Source: JANOYJ01 sp031373225 (GTDB lineage: Bacteria; Pseudomonadota; Alphaproteobacteria; Rhizobiales; Rhizobiaceae). Taken from it: 21,166 nucleotides of DNA. Below the pieces are notes generated by a model. That model did no database searches and was not told the origin of the DNA. It saw only the letters and a list, made by a program, of their open reading frames with translations. The stretch spans positions 1 through 21,166 of the forward strand of contig JANMMM010000290.1 of assembly GCA_031373225.1 (NCBI GenBank), given 5' to 3'. How positions within the stretch are numbered: position 1 is the stretch's first letter; each line of letters opens with the position of its first letter. Shown here piece after piece: positions 6,838-15,621 of the stretch. A program made the position numbers and the translations under genes.

Positions 6838-7974
6838 ATGGCAAAGTTCAAGTTTCACCGTTTGGCTTCTTTCATTGTTCTCATAGCTGCTGGCGCATGG
6901 GTGCTGACCGGCGAGTTTTCGGCTGTCGGCAGCCAAGCGCAGGAAAAAGCTGAGGCTGCCACCGCAAAGCCTGTGGCGGAGGCGGTGCGCGCGCTGCGCA
7001 CGGTGGCGGTCGTCACGCCGCCGCTCGCCGATCATTCAGTTTCAATCCGCGTCTCCGGCGTCACCGAACCCGACAAGCGTGTCGCGCTCGCCGCCCGGAC
7101 AGGCGGCATCATCGCCAAGCTCCCGGTCAAGCAGGGAGACCTTGTCAAAGAAGGCGACCTGATCCTGTCGCTGGATGCGGAAGAGAAGAAGTCCATGGTG
7201 ACGACAGCGCAGCAGACCGTGGTTCAGCGCAGGGCGGAATCGGAAGCCGCGCAAAGTCTTGCCAAACGCGGGAACCTGCCGAAGCTTCAGCTCGACTCGG
7301 CCCGCAGCGCGCTGATGGGCGCACAGTCGCAGCTCGACGCCGCCAAGGCGGAGCTTGAGCGACTCGAAGTGATCGCGCCATTCGGCGGCGTGCTCGACAA
7401 GGTGGAAGTACAGAGCGGCAGCTCGGTGCAGCAGGGCGCGCCGGTGGCGACTTTGCTGTCGCTGGACCCTATCATAGCGGTCGGCGAGATATCAGAGCGC
7501 AGCCTCGGTTCCGTGAAGATCGGCGGTAAGGCGCGAATCCGCCTCGTCAATGGGACGGAGACAGAAGGCGAAATTCGCTACATTTCAAAAGAGGCAAGCG
7601 CCCAGACCCGCACTTACCGGGTCGAAGTCGCCATTCCCAACGGCGATTCAAAAATCCCGGCAGGCATGACCAGCGAGATCATGCTCTGGGCGGAGCCGGT
7701 GAAAGCCATTCAAGTGCCGCGTTCAGTCGTAACCCTTAGCGCTGACGGCGATTTCGGCGTGCGCGGTATCGACAAAGACAACAAAGCATTCTTTCTGCCT
7801 GTCTCATTGATCGACGACGCTACCAATGCGCTGGTGCTGACCGGCGTTCCGGACGGCACGCGCGTGATCGTGGCGGGACAGGATTTTGTCAAGGACGGGG
7901 ACATCGTTAATCCAGTGGCGCCGGATGAGGCGCAGATGAAAAAACTGATCGGCGAAGCCGCTAAGGCTCAGTAG
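6838..7974 (+). CDS. RND efflux periplasmic adaptor subunit (membrane fusion protein)
   Basis: The protein has 378 residues. Residues about 8-25 form one hydrophobic signal/anchor segment. The lipoyl-like half motif GGIIAKLPVKQGDLVKEGDLILSLDAEE lies near 88-116, an alpha-helical hairpin spans about 120-175, and the returning half motif IAPFGGVLDKVEVQSGSSVQQG follows near 180. The beta-barrel region includes PAGMTSEI. These proteins link an inner-membrane RND pump to an outer-membrane TolC-type channel. It lies 9 bases before the permease gene, so the two form an operon. The start ATG at 6838 has only a weak GGGCG upstream. The family call is firm; the substrate is unknown. Confidence 0.93.
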   Translation: MAKFKFHRLASFIVLIAAGAWVLTGEFSAVGSQAQEKAEAATAKPVAEAVRALRTVAVVTPPLADHSVSIRVSGVTEPDKRVALAARTGGIIAKLPVKQGDLVKEGDLILSLDAEEKKSMVTTAQQTVVQRRAESEAAQSLAKRGNLPKLQLDSARSALMGAQSQLDAAKAELERLEVIAPFGGVLDKVEVQSGSSVQQGAPVATLLSLDPIIAVGEISERSLGSVKIGGKARIRLVNGTETEGEIRYISKEASAQTRTYRVEVAIPNGDSKIPAGMTSEIMLWAEPVKAIQVPRSVVTLSADGDFGVRGIDKDNKAFFLPVSLIDDATNALVLTGVPDGTRVIVAGQDFVKDGDIVNPVAPDEAQMKKLIGEAAKAQ

Positions 7975-7983
7975 GGGATTTCC

Positions 7984-10900
7984 ATGAGCAAGCTCATTGA
8001 TCTGGCAATCCATAATGCGCGGCTGACTCTGTCGGTGCTGATGTTCTTCCTCGTCGCCGGGGCGCTCGCCTATCAGTCGATCCCGAAAGAGGCCGAACCC
8101 GACATCCAGATTCCGATCATCTATGTCTCGCTCGGCTTCAACGGCATCTCGCCGGAAGATTCTGAGCGGCTGCTGCTGCGCCCAATGGAGGCGGCGCTGA
8201 AGAACATTAAAGACATCAAGGAAATGCGCTCCTCCGCCTTCCAGGGCGGCGGCTTTGTGCTGGTCGAGTTTCAGGCGGGCGCCGACCTTTCCAATTCGCT
8301 TGAAGATGTGCGCTCGAAAGTATCGGACGCCAAACGCGAGCTGCCGCAGGGCGCGGACGAGCCGTCGATCAACGAGGTCAATATTTCCGAGTTTCCGGTT
8401 CTGGTCGTCACCCTGTCCGGCGACGTGCCCGAGCGTGTCCTGGTCAAGGCCGGGCGCGAACTGCGCGACCGGCTGAAAGACGTGGATGGCGTGCTCGACG
8501 CCAAGCTGCAGGGCGCGCGCGATGATCTTGTCGAAGTCATCATCGATCCGGTCAAGCTGTCCTCCTACGGGCTGAAACTTGACCAGCTCGTGGGCGGCGT
8601 CGCGGCGGGCAACTCGCTGGTGGCGGCGGGCACGATTGAGGGTGCGGAAGGGCGCTACGCCGTCAAGGTTCCCTCGCTGATCGAGACCATTGAGGACGTC
8701 GCAAACCTGCCGGTCGTCGCCGGCCCCAACGCCGTGGTGCGCGCCCGCGATCTTGCGACAATCCGCTCAACCTTCAAAGACCCTGAAACCATCACCCGTC
8801 TCGACGGCAAGCCGGCCATTGCAATTGAAATATCCAAGCGCACCGGCGCCAACCTCATCAACACAGTGGATGCGGCGAAGAAGCTCGCCGAGGAATTCAA
8901 GCCGCTGATGCCCGAGGGCGGCGTCATCACCTTCAGTCAGGACAAATCCGAATCCATCCGCCAGCTTCTGCACGATCTGCAGAATTCGGTTCTGACGGCG
9001 GTGATCCTGGTGTTCATCGTCATTCTCTACGCCCTGTCCGGCCGCGCCTCGCTGTTCATCGGCTTTGCGATTCCAGTCTCCTTCCTGATGGGCATTCTCT
9101 TCCTTTCAATGGCGGGCCATACCGTTAATCTCGTTGTCCTGTTCTCGCTGATCCTCGCCGTCGGCATGCTTGTGGACGATGCGATCATCGTGGTCGAGTA
9201 TGCCGAGCGGCGCATGTCGGAGGGTATGGACAAGGTCGAGGCCTTCTCCATGGCCGCCAAGCGTATGACCGGACCTGTGACGGCGGCGACTCTGACGCGC
9301 ATTGCCGCTTTTTCGCCTCTCTTGTTCTGGCCCGGCATTGTCGGCGAGTTTATGAAATACATGCCGATCACCCTGATCGCGACGCTCTCCGCCTCGCTTC
9401 TCTACGCGCTGGTTTTCGTGCCGACTGTCGGCGCGATTTTTGGCAAAGCGCCGGCGCACGAGGAAGTCCACCGCGACGGCGCCTATATGTGGGTCGTCAA
9501 CAAGGCGGTGCACCATCCGTTCATCATCCTGACGCTCGCCATCGGACTTCTGGTCTCGGTGCCTTACACCTATGGCAAATTCGGCAAGGGTGTCGAATTC
9601 TTCCCGAATGTCGAACCGGAATACGGACTTCTCTACGTCAAGGCGCGCGGCAATCTCTCGCTTGAGGAAAAAGACACAAGCGTGCGCATGGCCGAAGAGA
9701 AGGTAATCGGCTGGCCTGGAGTAAAAAATGTCTACACCCGCGTTGGCAAAGCGGGCGGCGGTGGCAACGACGTGGCCGAAGATGTGATCGGCGTCATCCA
9801 ATACGAGTTTGTCAATTGGCGCGAGCGCAAGAAGGCCGATGAAATATTGGCCGACCTGCGGCTGGCCATGAAGGGACTGCCCGGCGTTGACATCGAGGTA
9901 TCCGTGCCAGCTGCGGGACCGCCGACCGGCAAGGCGATTCAGGTCCGCCTCTCCGCCGCCGATCCGGCAAATCTGAACGCAATCGCAGGCGAGGTTGCGA
10001 AAATGCTTGCGGCAACGCCGAACGTGATCGACATCAGCGATGGTCTGCCCGTTCCGGGCATTGACTGGGAGCTGAAGGTGGACCGCACGGAAGCGGCGAA
10101 ATACGGAATTGGCCCCGGCTCTGTCGGCACGGTCGTGCAGCTGGTTACCACCGGTCTCAAACTCTCCGATTACCGTCCGGCGGGTGCCGACGATTCGGTC
10201 GATATCCGCCTGCGGCTTCCAGAGGAGAGCCGCACGCTCGCCATGCTCGACCAGCTGCGCGTCGAGAGCGCGCTCGGTTCGGTGCCGATCTCCAACTTCG
10301 TCAAACGCGAACCGACGCTCAGCCTCGGCGTGCTCAACCGGATCGACGGCGAGCGCACGATCACGCTGCAGGCGGGAATCACCGAGGGCGTGCAGAACGC
10401 CGAGGTTCAGGAGAAGGTGAAGACGGCGCTGGCCGCGATGGATATGGGCGGCATCAAGTGGACGCTGGTCGGTGAGGACAAGGAACAGGCAGAGGCCAGC
10501 GCTTTTCTCTCCAAAGCCTTTGGCACCGCGATTTTCCTGATCTTCATCGTGCTGCTGGCGCAGTTCAACAAATTCACATCCGTATGGCTGGTTCTCTCCG
10601 CCGTGGTCATGTCCACAATCGGTGTTTTCCTCGGTCTTCTCATTATGGGCCAGCCCTTCTCCATCGTCATGACCGGCATCGGCGTCATTGCGCTGGCCGG
10701 TGTTGTCGTGAACAACAACATCGTCTTGATCGACACCTATGACACGCTGCGGCACGAAGGCATGGAGAAATTCGAGGCGATCCTGAAGACCTGCCGCGAA
10801 CGCGCGCGCCCCGTTGTGCTGACGGCGGCGACGGCAATCCTTGGCGTTCTGCCCATCGCTTTCGGCGTCAATCTCGAACTGATGACGCATGACACAACCA

Positions 10901-11127
10901 TCGGCGCGCCATCGACGCAATGGTGGATCGCCCTCTCAAGCGCCATTGTCTTCGGCCTCGCCTTCTCGACTGTGCTGACCCTGATTGTGACGCCGTCCAT
11001 GCTGATGATTTTCACGCGTTCCAAGCGCAAGGAAAAGCGCCCGAACATATTCAGGCGGCTGTTTACGCGGCGGTCGAAGCCCAAACCGCAGCCGGAACTT
11101 TTGCAAGCCCCGGCGCCGGCGGAGTGA
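7984..11127 (+). CDS. RND efflux transporter permease subunit
   Basis: The protein has 1047 residues, full length for an AcrB-type permease, with one N-terminal membrane segment, a periplasmic domain, a five-helix block, a second periplasmic domain and a C-terminal helix block. The proton-relay aspartates are in GMLVDDAIIVVEYAERR (D398, D399), matching AcrB D407/D408. In the tenth helix AcrB has lysine 940; here the aligned segment GVVVNNNIVLID has N910. The arginine in RARPVVLTA is kept. The GGGG start ribosome-binding site lies between the adaptor stop and the ATG. The C-terminus after about 1010 is basic and proline-rich and probably cytoplasmic. No outer-membrane factor is encoded nearby, so a TolC encoded elsewhere is likely used. 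Substrates cannot be predicted. Confidence 0.95.
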   Translation: MSKLIDLAIHNARLTLSVLMFFLVAGALAYQSIPKEAEPDIQIPIIYVSLGFNGISPEDSERLLLRPMEAALKNIKDIKEMRSSAFQGGGFVLVEFQAGADLSNSLEDVRSKVSDAKRELPQGADEPSINEVNISEFPVLVVTLSGDVPERVLVKAGRELRDRLKDVDGVLDAKLQGARDDLVEVIIDPVKLSSYGLKLDQLVGGVAAGNSLVAAGTIEGAEGRYAVKVPSLIETIEDVANLPVVAGPNAVVRARDLATIRSTFKDPETITRLDGKPAIAIEISKRTGANLINTVDAAKKLAEEFKPLMPEGGVITFSQDKSESIRQLLHDLQNSVLTAVILVFIVILYALSGRASLFIGFAIPVSFLMGILFLSMAGHTVNLVVLFSLILAVGMLVDDAIIVVEYAERRMSEGMDKVEAFSMAAKRMTGPVTAATLTRIAAFSPLLFWPGIVGEFMKYMPITLIATLSASLLYALVFVPTVGAIFGKAPAHEEVHRDGAYMWVVNKAVHHPFIILTLAIGLLVSVPYTYGKFGKGVEFFPNVEPEYGLLYVKARGNLSLEEKDTSVRMAEEKVIGWPGVKNVYTRVGKAGGGGNDVAEDVIGVIQYEFVNWRERKKADEILADLRLAMKGLPGVDIEVSVPAAGPPTGKAIQVRLSAADPANLNAIAGEVAKMLAATPNVIDISDGLPVPGIDWELKVDRTEAAKYGIGPGSVGTVVQLVTTGLKLSDYRPAGADDSVDIRLRLPEESRTLAMLDQLRVESALGSVPISNFVKREPTLSLGVLNRIDGERTITLQAGITEGVQNAEVQEKVKTALAAMDMGGIKWTLVGEDKEQAEASAFLSKAFGTAIFLIFIVLLAQFNKFTSVWLVLSAVVMSTIGVFLGLLIMGQPFSIVMTGIGVIALAGVVVNNNIVLIDTYDTLRHEGMEKFEAILKTCRERARPVVLTAATAILGVLPIAFGVNLELMTHDTTIGAPSTQWWIALSSAIVFGLAFSTVLTLIVTPSMLMIFTRSKRKEKRPNIFRRLFTRRSKPKPQPELLQAPAPAE

Positions 11128-12084
11128 TCACGCTGCAAGTGGCAGGCGGGCGTCCAGCCCGAGATCGCTGATCGCCGCGCGGAGCGACTCGGAGGGCGGC
11201 GTTATGGGTAGCTTGCCTGCGAAGCGCTCCAGTTTGGACCCATCCAGCGAATGCGGCGTGCGCCAGAGATAGGACATGAGCACCACTTCGCGCGCGATTG
11301 GCACGACAAGGCCGGCGAGCCTGATCATCGTCCAGCCCATGGTCTTGAAGCGCAGCGGCCTGCTGGCGGCTTCCTCCGCAGCTTTGTGCATATCCAATCC
11401 CGTCATCGTGTGGCCCGAAAAATGAAACCGCTCAAACGGGGCCAGAGAACCGCGTTTTTCCGCCAATGCGACAAAAGCCTTGGCAAAATCCGGCAGATAG
11501 GCGAAGGCGTGCGGCAGGTCAGCGGGACCGGGCCAAGTGAACACATCCTTTTTCATGTCTTTCAAAATGAACAGGTCAAGCCATGATTCCGGTTTGACGC
11601 CGCCATAGAAATCGCCGCCGCGCAGAATTGTAGTGCGCACGCCGCGCTCCTCTGACCGCTGGCGGAACAGATCCTCGGCCTCCATCCTGATGCGCGCTTT
11701 TGCCGTTGAGGGGACCTGTGGCGCGTCTTCGCCCGTGTTCAGGCCAATGCCGTGGCCGAAATTGTAGACATTGCCGGGGAACAAATGCAGCGCGCCGGAA
11801 GCCTCGGCCGCCGCCATGACATTTTCGGCAAGCGGCATGACTGCGGTTTCCCATTCGGTGTATTTGGGATTGAGCGCGTTGAGAATGACATCCGCGCCTT
11901 GAACCGCCTGGATAAGCGACTGCCGGTCATAAGCGTCGGCCTCGATGACCTCGACGCCCGGCCGCAAAGTGGCGACCTTGGCGTTGCGGGCAACGCCTTT
12001 GACGCGCCAGCCGGCGGCGAGGAATGCTTTTGCACCGGCATCGCCAATGCGGCCGGCGGCTCCAAGAATAACAACAGTTTGCAT
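11128..12084 (-). CDS. NAD(P)-binding protein, atypical/extended SDR (NmrA/epimerase-like)
   Basis: The protein has 318 residues. It starts MQTVVILGAAGRIGDAGAKA, a Rossmann glycine motif GAAGRIG (about 8-14). Later it shows ADVILNALNPKYTEW, GNVYNFG in place of the catalytic tyrosine loop of classical epimerases, and LRGGDFYGG. There is no clear YxxxK pair, so it may be an atypical SDR that binds NAD(P) without classical dehydrogenase chemistry. AAGGAG stands 6 bases before the ATG. Its stop codon abuts the RND permease stop with no bases between. It diverges from a LysR gene across a 98-base gap, the usual layout for a regulator and its target. Confidence 0.85.
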   Translation of the reverse strand: MQTVVILGAAGRIGDAGAKAFLAAGWRVKGVARNAKVATLRPGVEVIEADAYDRQSLIQAVQGADVILNALNPKYTEWETAVMPLAENVMAAAEASGALHLFPGNVYNFGHGIGLNTGEDAPQVPSTAKARIRMEAEDLFRQRSEERGVRTTILRGGDFYGGVKPESWLDLFILKDMKKDVFTWPGPADLPHAFAYLPDFAKAFVALAEKRGSLAPFERFHFSGHTMTGLDMHKAAEEAASRPLRFKTMGWTMIRLAGLVVPIAREVVLMSYLWRTPHSLDGSKLERFAGKLPITPPSESLRAAISDLGLDARLPLAA

Positions 12085-12154
12085 TTCAAGCTCCTTTCCA
12101 CGTTCTCACCCAGAAAGTAGCTTGTTCCATTATGTATGCCCATTGCCAAAAAAC

Positions 12155-12169
12155 GTATGGTTGATATAC
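12155..12169. promoter_or_regulatory. LysR-type operator candidate GTAT-N7-ATAC
   Basis: The site has the T-N11-A core of LysR-type boxes (T12156, A12168) within a dyad GTAT/ATAC. It lies 14 bases before the lysR start and 70 bases before the divergent SDR start. A second dyad half, ATGTAT at 12132-12137, mirrors ATACAT at 12166-12171. This AT-rich stretch contrasts with the GC-rich genes. Binding is inferred from layout and motif only. Confidence 0.45.
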
Positions 12170-12182
12170 ATTTACGAATATC

Positions 12183-13076
12183 ATGAAAAGCACGGAACCG
12201 GACTGGAATCTCATCCGCAGCTTTCTCGCCGTGGCGCGCGAAGGCTCGCTTTCAGCCGCGGCGCGGACATTGGCGACGACACAACCGACCATCGGGCGGC
12301 ATGTCAATGAGCTTGAGACCGGCCTTGATATGGTCCTGTTCCAGCGCGGCCGCGACGGATTTCAGCTGACCGAGAAAGGCGCGGCCCTGTTCGAGCGCGC
12401 CGAGCCGATGGCGGAAACCGCCGCCGGCTTTGCGCGCCTTGCGCAGGGGTCGGCGAAAAAGGTCGCCGGGACGGTGCGGATCACCGCAAGCGAAGTTGTC
12501 GCGGCCTATGTGCTGCCCGCCATTCTGGCCGATCTAGGACGCGAGGAGCCTGAGATTGAAATCGAACTCGTCGCCTCCAACCAGATCGGCAATCTTCTGG
12601 CGCGAGACGCGGACATCGCGGTGCGCATGGTCCGCCCGGTGCAGAATGATCTGGTGGCGCGCCATGTCGCGGACCTGCCGCTGGCCGCCTGCGCATCCAG
12701 CGTCTATATTGACAGGCGCGGAAGGCCGGAGGCTCCACTTGATCTGGTTGGGCACAGGCTGATCGGCTGGGACCGAAGCGATGAAATCATCAAGGGCTTT
12801 TCCCAGTTCGGCGTGACCATCGACCGCCACGCGTTTGCCTTCCGCTCGGACAATCAAATCGTCCTGTGGGAGGCGGTCAAAGCGGGCCTTGGCGTCGGCT
12901 TCGCACAGGCGTCGCTGGTCGCCCGCGAGCCTGTGGTGGAGCAGGTCCTGCCCGGCCTGCCGCTGCCATCCCTGCCGCTGTGGCTGGCGATCCACGAGGA
13001 TCTGCGCATGTCGGCCCGCATCCGCAGCGTGCTGGATTTTCTGCATCCGGCCCTGAAGCGCTATGCCGCCGGCTGA
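12183..13076 (+). CDS. LysR-family transcriptional regulator
   Basis: The protein has 297 residues, the usual length. The N-terminal winged helix-turn-helix (about 6-66) contains LIRSFLAVAREGSLSAAAR, then TTQPTIGRHVNELE as recognition helix and LFQRGRDGFQLTEKG as the wing. The linker and periplasmic-binding-like effector domain follow from about 90, with VRITASEVVAAYVLP opening subdomain one. It probably regulates the divergent SDR gene and itself through the dyad in the 98-base gap. The start ATG at 12183 has no evident ribosome-binding site. Its last 16 bases overlap the end of the convergent MFS gene. The effector molecule is unknown. Confidence 0.94.
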   Translation: MKSTEPDWNLIRSFLAVAREGSLSAAARTLATTQPTIGRHVNELETGLDMVLFQRGRDGFQLTEKGAALFERAEPMAETAAGFARLAQGSAKKVAGTVRITASEVVAAYVLPAILADLGREEPEIEIELVASNQIGNLLARDADIAVRMVRPVQNDLVARHVADLPLAACASSVYIDRRGRPEAPLDLVGHRLIGWDRSDEIIKGFSQFGVTIDRHAFAFRSDNQIVLWEAVKAGLGVGFAQASLVAREPVVEQVLPGLPLPSLPLWLAIHEDLRMSARIRSVLDFLHPALKRYAAG

Positions 13077-14245
13077 GGGCGGTCGGCCGAGGCGACGCGC
13101 CCCGCCAGCAGCGCAACCACGACCAGGAAGAAAGCCAGCGTCACATAGGTGGAGCGGAAGCCGATATGCTCGGCGACAAAGCCGATGGAGGACGGCGCGA
13201 CAAGAATGCCGGAATAGCCCATCAGCGTGACCAGCGATATGCCCGCCCCCGGCGACAGGCCGGGCTGGTTGCCGGCCGCCGAAAAGATGATCGGCACCAT
13301 GTTGGCGACGCCGATGCCGGAAATTGCAAAGGCGGCGATTACGAGCCAGGGATTGGGCGCAATGCCGCCGGCCAGCATGCCGACGGCGGCGATGAAGCCG
13401 GAGAGGCGCAGCGTGTCAACCGCGCCGAACCGGTTGCGAACGCCGTCGCCGAGGAAGCGCATGATGGCCATCGTTCCGGCAAAAAAGGCGAAGGCGAAGC
13501 CTGAGACGGTCACGTCCGCGCCCAGCTCCTTGCCCAGATACAGCGCCGCCCAGTCCAGCACCGCGCCCTCCGGGATCATCGAAAACAGCGCCATGAAGCC
13601 AAGAACGTAAACTGCGGCGCTTTTGGGCCAGACATATTTCGGCTTCTCGGCATGCTCCTCATGATGGTGGGCCTCGGTGACCATGAACGGCACGGCGGCA
13701 AGCGCGGTGAGCAGCGCCAGCCCCGATGCGATCAGTGCGTGGCCCTCGACGCCAAACCTGGCGATCAAAAACCCGCCAATGCCGCCGCCGATGAAGCCGC
13801 CAAGACTCCAGAACCCGTGTGAGGAGGACATGATGGCCCGGTTCAGCCGCGCCTCAACCTCGACCGCATTGGCGTTCATCGCCACATCCATCGAGCCGAG
13901 GCTCGCGCCGAAGAGAATCAGCGCCGGGATGGCGAGCGGAATGGTCGGCGCCAGCACAATCAGCGCAAACGACGCGCAGACGATGATTGCAAAGCCGATG
14001 ACGATCTTCTTTGATCCGTAATGATTGATCAGCCACCCGGTCCAGGACATGGCCGTCACCGCCCCTACGCCGACAAGCAGGATCAAAAGTCCGAGCGTGA
14101 ATTCGGTGATGTTGTGCCGCGGCAGCATGAACGGAATCTGCGGCGCCCAGGATCCCATGAGGAAGCCATTGACCATGAACATGGCCGCCACGGCCCAACG
14201 GGCGCGGATGACATTTGTCTGAGTTCCGACGGCAGCAGATGTCAC
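13061..14245 (-). CDS. MFS transporter (YbjJ-like)
   Basis: The protein has 394 residues with about twelve hydrophobic segments. The MFS loop 2-3 signature appears as GWLINHYGSKK (70-80), and GSMDVAMNANAVEVE (about 117-131) matches the DVAMN block of YbjJ-like transporters. The central cytoplasmic loop is histidine-rich: EAHHHEEHAEKPK (191-203). The open frame reaches back to 14518, but I choose the GTG at 14245 because AAGGGGGAAC lies just before it and the first membrane helix begins about 18 residues in, as usual for the family. The ATG at 14278 is the alternative. The gene ends 16 bases inside the convergent lysR. The substrate is unknown. Confidence 0.88.
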   Translation of the reverse strand: MTSAAVGTQTNVIRARWAVAAMFMVNGFLMGSWAPQIPFMLPRHNITEFTLGLLILLVGVGAVTAMSWTGWLINHYGSKKIVIGFAIIVCASFALIVLAPTIPLAIPALILFGASLGSMDVAMNANAVEVEARLNRAIMSSSHGFWSLGGFIGGGIGGFLIARFGVEGHALIASGLALLTALAAVPFMVTEAHHHEEHAEKPKYVWPKSAAVYVLGFMALFSMIPEGAVLDWAALYLGKELGADVTVSGFAFAFFAGTMAIMRFLGDGVRNRFGAVDTLRLSGFIAAVGMLAGGIAPNPWLVIAAFAISGIGVANMVPIIFSAAGNQPGLSPGAGISLVTLMGYSGILVAPSSIGFVAEHIGFRSTYVTLAFFLVVVALLAGRVASADRPQPAA

Positions 14246-14424
14246 TTTACGTTCCCCCTTGCGCCACCAAGCGCGCATGATTTTGGTTTTGTCGGTTTCA
14301 AACAGCGCCGACATTTCAGCATTAGAGACCGCCCCAACCGCAAGCAGCCGTGTCCGCCGGCTGGCATCACTGGGCATGCCGCTGGCGCACCAAGCATCTC
14401 GTTGAGAATCAATGGCGCCCCTCA

Positions 14425-14437
14425 CGCTATTATAGCG
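14425..14437 (-). promoter_or_regulatory. Palindrome CGCTAT-T-ATAGCG containing a TATAAT box
   Basis: The 13-base perfect dyad reads CGCTATAATAGCG on the minus strand, so its centre is a consensus -10 hexamer (14434-14429) facing the MFS gene about 180 bases downstream. No good -35 hexamer lies at the right distance, which would fit an activator-dependent promoter or a coincidental match. Next to it is a second short dyad GTGCT-TG-AGCAC (14445-14456). The 14246-14429 stretch downstream shows no gene. Confidence 0.35.
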
Positions 14438-14603
14438 CAATTGTGTGCTTGAGCACGGCGTCTTCGACATCAATTGCGGCTGCGGACATGCCAATTTGAG
14501 AGAGACCGCCTGTTCCACTGCTCAATGCAACACCGTCGCTGCCAAAGTGAGTTTTGTCCTTTCCAGATTTGGATTTTGCCGCATCTGAGCTGATAATGAT
14601 CAT
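14430..14603 (-). CDS. Possible small protein, 57 residues, unknown family
   Basis: The frame begins MIIISSDAAKSKSGKDKTH and ends DVEDAVLKHTIAL. GGAG lies 6 bases before the ATG at 14603, a good ribosome-binding site. It starts 19 bases after the stop of the prenyltransferase gene on the same strand, so it could be the last gene of that transcript. The middle is rich in Gly and Ser with no cysteine, no signal peptide and no membrane segment. Its last codons lie inside the TATAAT palindrome. I recognise no family, and a chance open frame remains quite possible. Confidence 0.35.
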   Translation of the reverse strand: MIIISSDAAKSKSGKDKTHFGSDGVALSSGTGGLSQIGMSAAAIDVEDAVLKHTIAL

Positions 14604-14622
14604 GCAGGTCTCCGTTTGAACT

Positions 14623-15543
14623 TCAACTCCGCCGCGCCGCCACAAACCGCGCCGCCTCAATCAGCACGCCCGCCTTTTCCCCATACGGCGCAAGCAGCTC
14701 CACGGCCTGACCCACCAGCCCTTTGAGCTGTTTCTGAGCCCAGACTGACCCGTGCAGCGAAACCAAAGTGGCCTTGCCCGCCGCCGCGTCTTTTCCCGCC
14801 GCTTTGCCCAAAGTCATGGCGTCCGATGTGTGGTCCAACAAATCATCGGCCAGCTGAAAGGCGAGGCCGATGGCGCTGCCGAATTCGGCGAGGCGCAGGC
14901 GGTCTCGCGTCGATGCGCCTGCAATCATTGGTCCCGCCTCGCAGGCGAAGCGCAGCAGCGCGCCGGTCTTCATGGCTTGAAGGCGGATGATGCCCTCTTC
15001 GTCCGGCTGGTCGAACCCGGCCTGTAGATCCAATGCCTGCCCGCCCGCCATGCCGCCCAAGCCGGAGGCGCGGGAGAGGGCCAGGATGAGCTCCAGCTTA
15101 GCCTCGCCGGAAAGCTCAGTCGCCGGGTCGGCAAGAATGTCAAAGGCGAAAGTCAGCAGGCTGTCGCCTGCCAGAATCGCCGCCGCTTCGTCGAACGCTT
15201 TGTGCACGGTCGGCTGGCCGCGGCGCAAATCGTCATTGTCCATGGCCGGAAGGTCGTCATGGATCAGCGAATAGCAGTGCACGCATTCCAGCGCCGCCGC
15301 GACGCGCAGGGCCGCTTCGGCGTTGCCGTCAAAGAGGGCGGCGCTTTCCATCACCAGAAACGGCCGCAGCCGCTTGCCGCCATTGAGGACACCGTGGCGG
15401 ATCGCCTGCAACAGGCGGGGCGGGCGGATCAGCTCGCCTTCCTGCGGGTGGTCAGACAGCAGCGCTGAAAGCAGGCTTTCTACGGCGGATGCGCGGACGG
15501 TCAGGAGGGAGGGGAAATCGGCTGGTTCTGGCATATCCGTCAT
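14623..15543 (-). CDS. ispA: Polyprenyl synthetase, farnesyl diphosphate synthase type
   Basis: The protein has 306 residues from the ATG at 15543. The first aspartate-rich motif, HDDLPAMDNDDLRRG, has DDxxxxD at 96-102, the two-residue-longer form of bacterial type II farnesyl diphosphate synthases. GGKRLRP at 55-61 binds the diphosphate, and the second aspartate motif is LADDLLDHT. It condenses isopentenyl diphosphate with dimethylallyl and geranyl diphosphate to C15, the precursor of quinones and undecaprenyl phosphate. The ATG at 15534 is an equally good start, with GAAGAA 9 bases before it; the longer frame to 15597 is less likely. It diverges from mtgA. A geranylgeranyl (C20) product cannot be excluded from sequence alone. 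Confidence 0.9.
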   Translation of the reverse strand: MTDMPEPADFPSLLTVRASAVESLLSALLSDHPQEGELIRPPRLLQAIRHGVLNGGKRLRPFLVMESAALFDGNAEAALRVAAALECVHCYSLIHDDLPAMDNDDLRRGQPTVHKAFDEAAAILAGDSLLTFAFDILADPATELSGEAKLELILALSRASGLGGMAGGQALDLQAGFDQPDEEGIIRLQAMKTGALLRFACEAGPMIAGASTRDRLRLAEFGSAIGLAFQLADDLLDHTSDAMTLGKAAGKDAAAGKATLVSLHGSVWAQKQLKGLVGQAVELLAPYGEKAGVLIEAARFVAARRS

Positions 15544-15621
15544 TTCTTCACCGGCTCCAAAGCATTGCGCAAGCGGCATTGGGCCGGTATGGCTCATGGA
15601 TTATCATTTCCGGGTTTACAG

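Noticed and set aside
9106..10920. 604-codon open frame on the minus strand inside the RND permease gene
   Set aside because: It lies wholly antisense to a clear RND permease, its translation is Arg/His/Asp-rich without domains, and long antisense frames are common in high-GC coding DNA.
14246..14518. 91-residue N-terminal extension of the MFS transporter
   Set aside because: The extension has no membrane segment or family match, and a strong ribosome-binding site marks the GTG at 14245.
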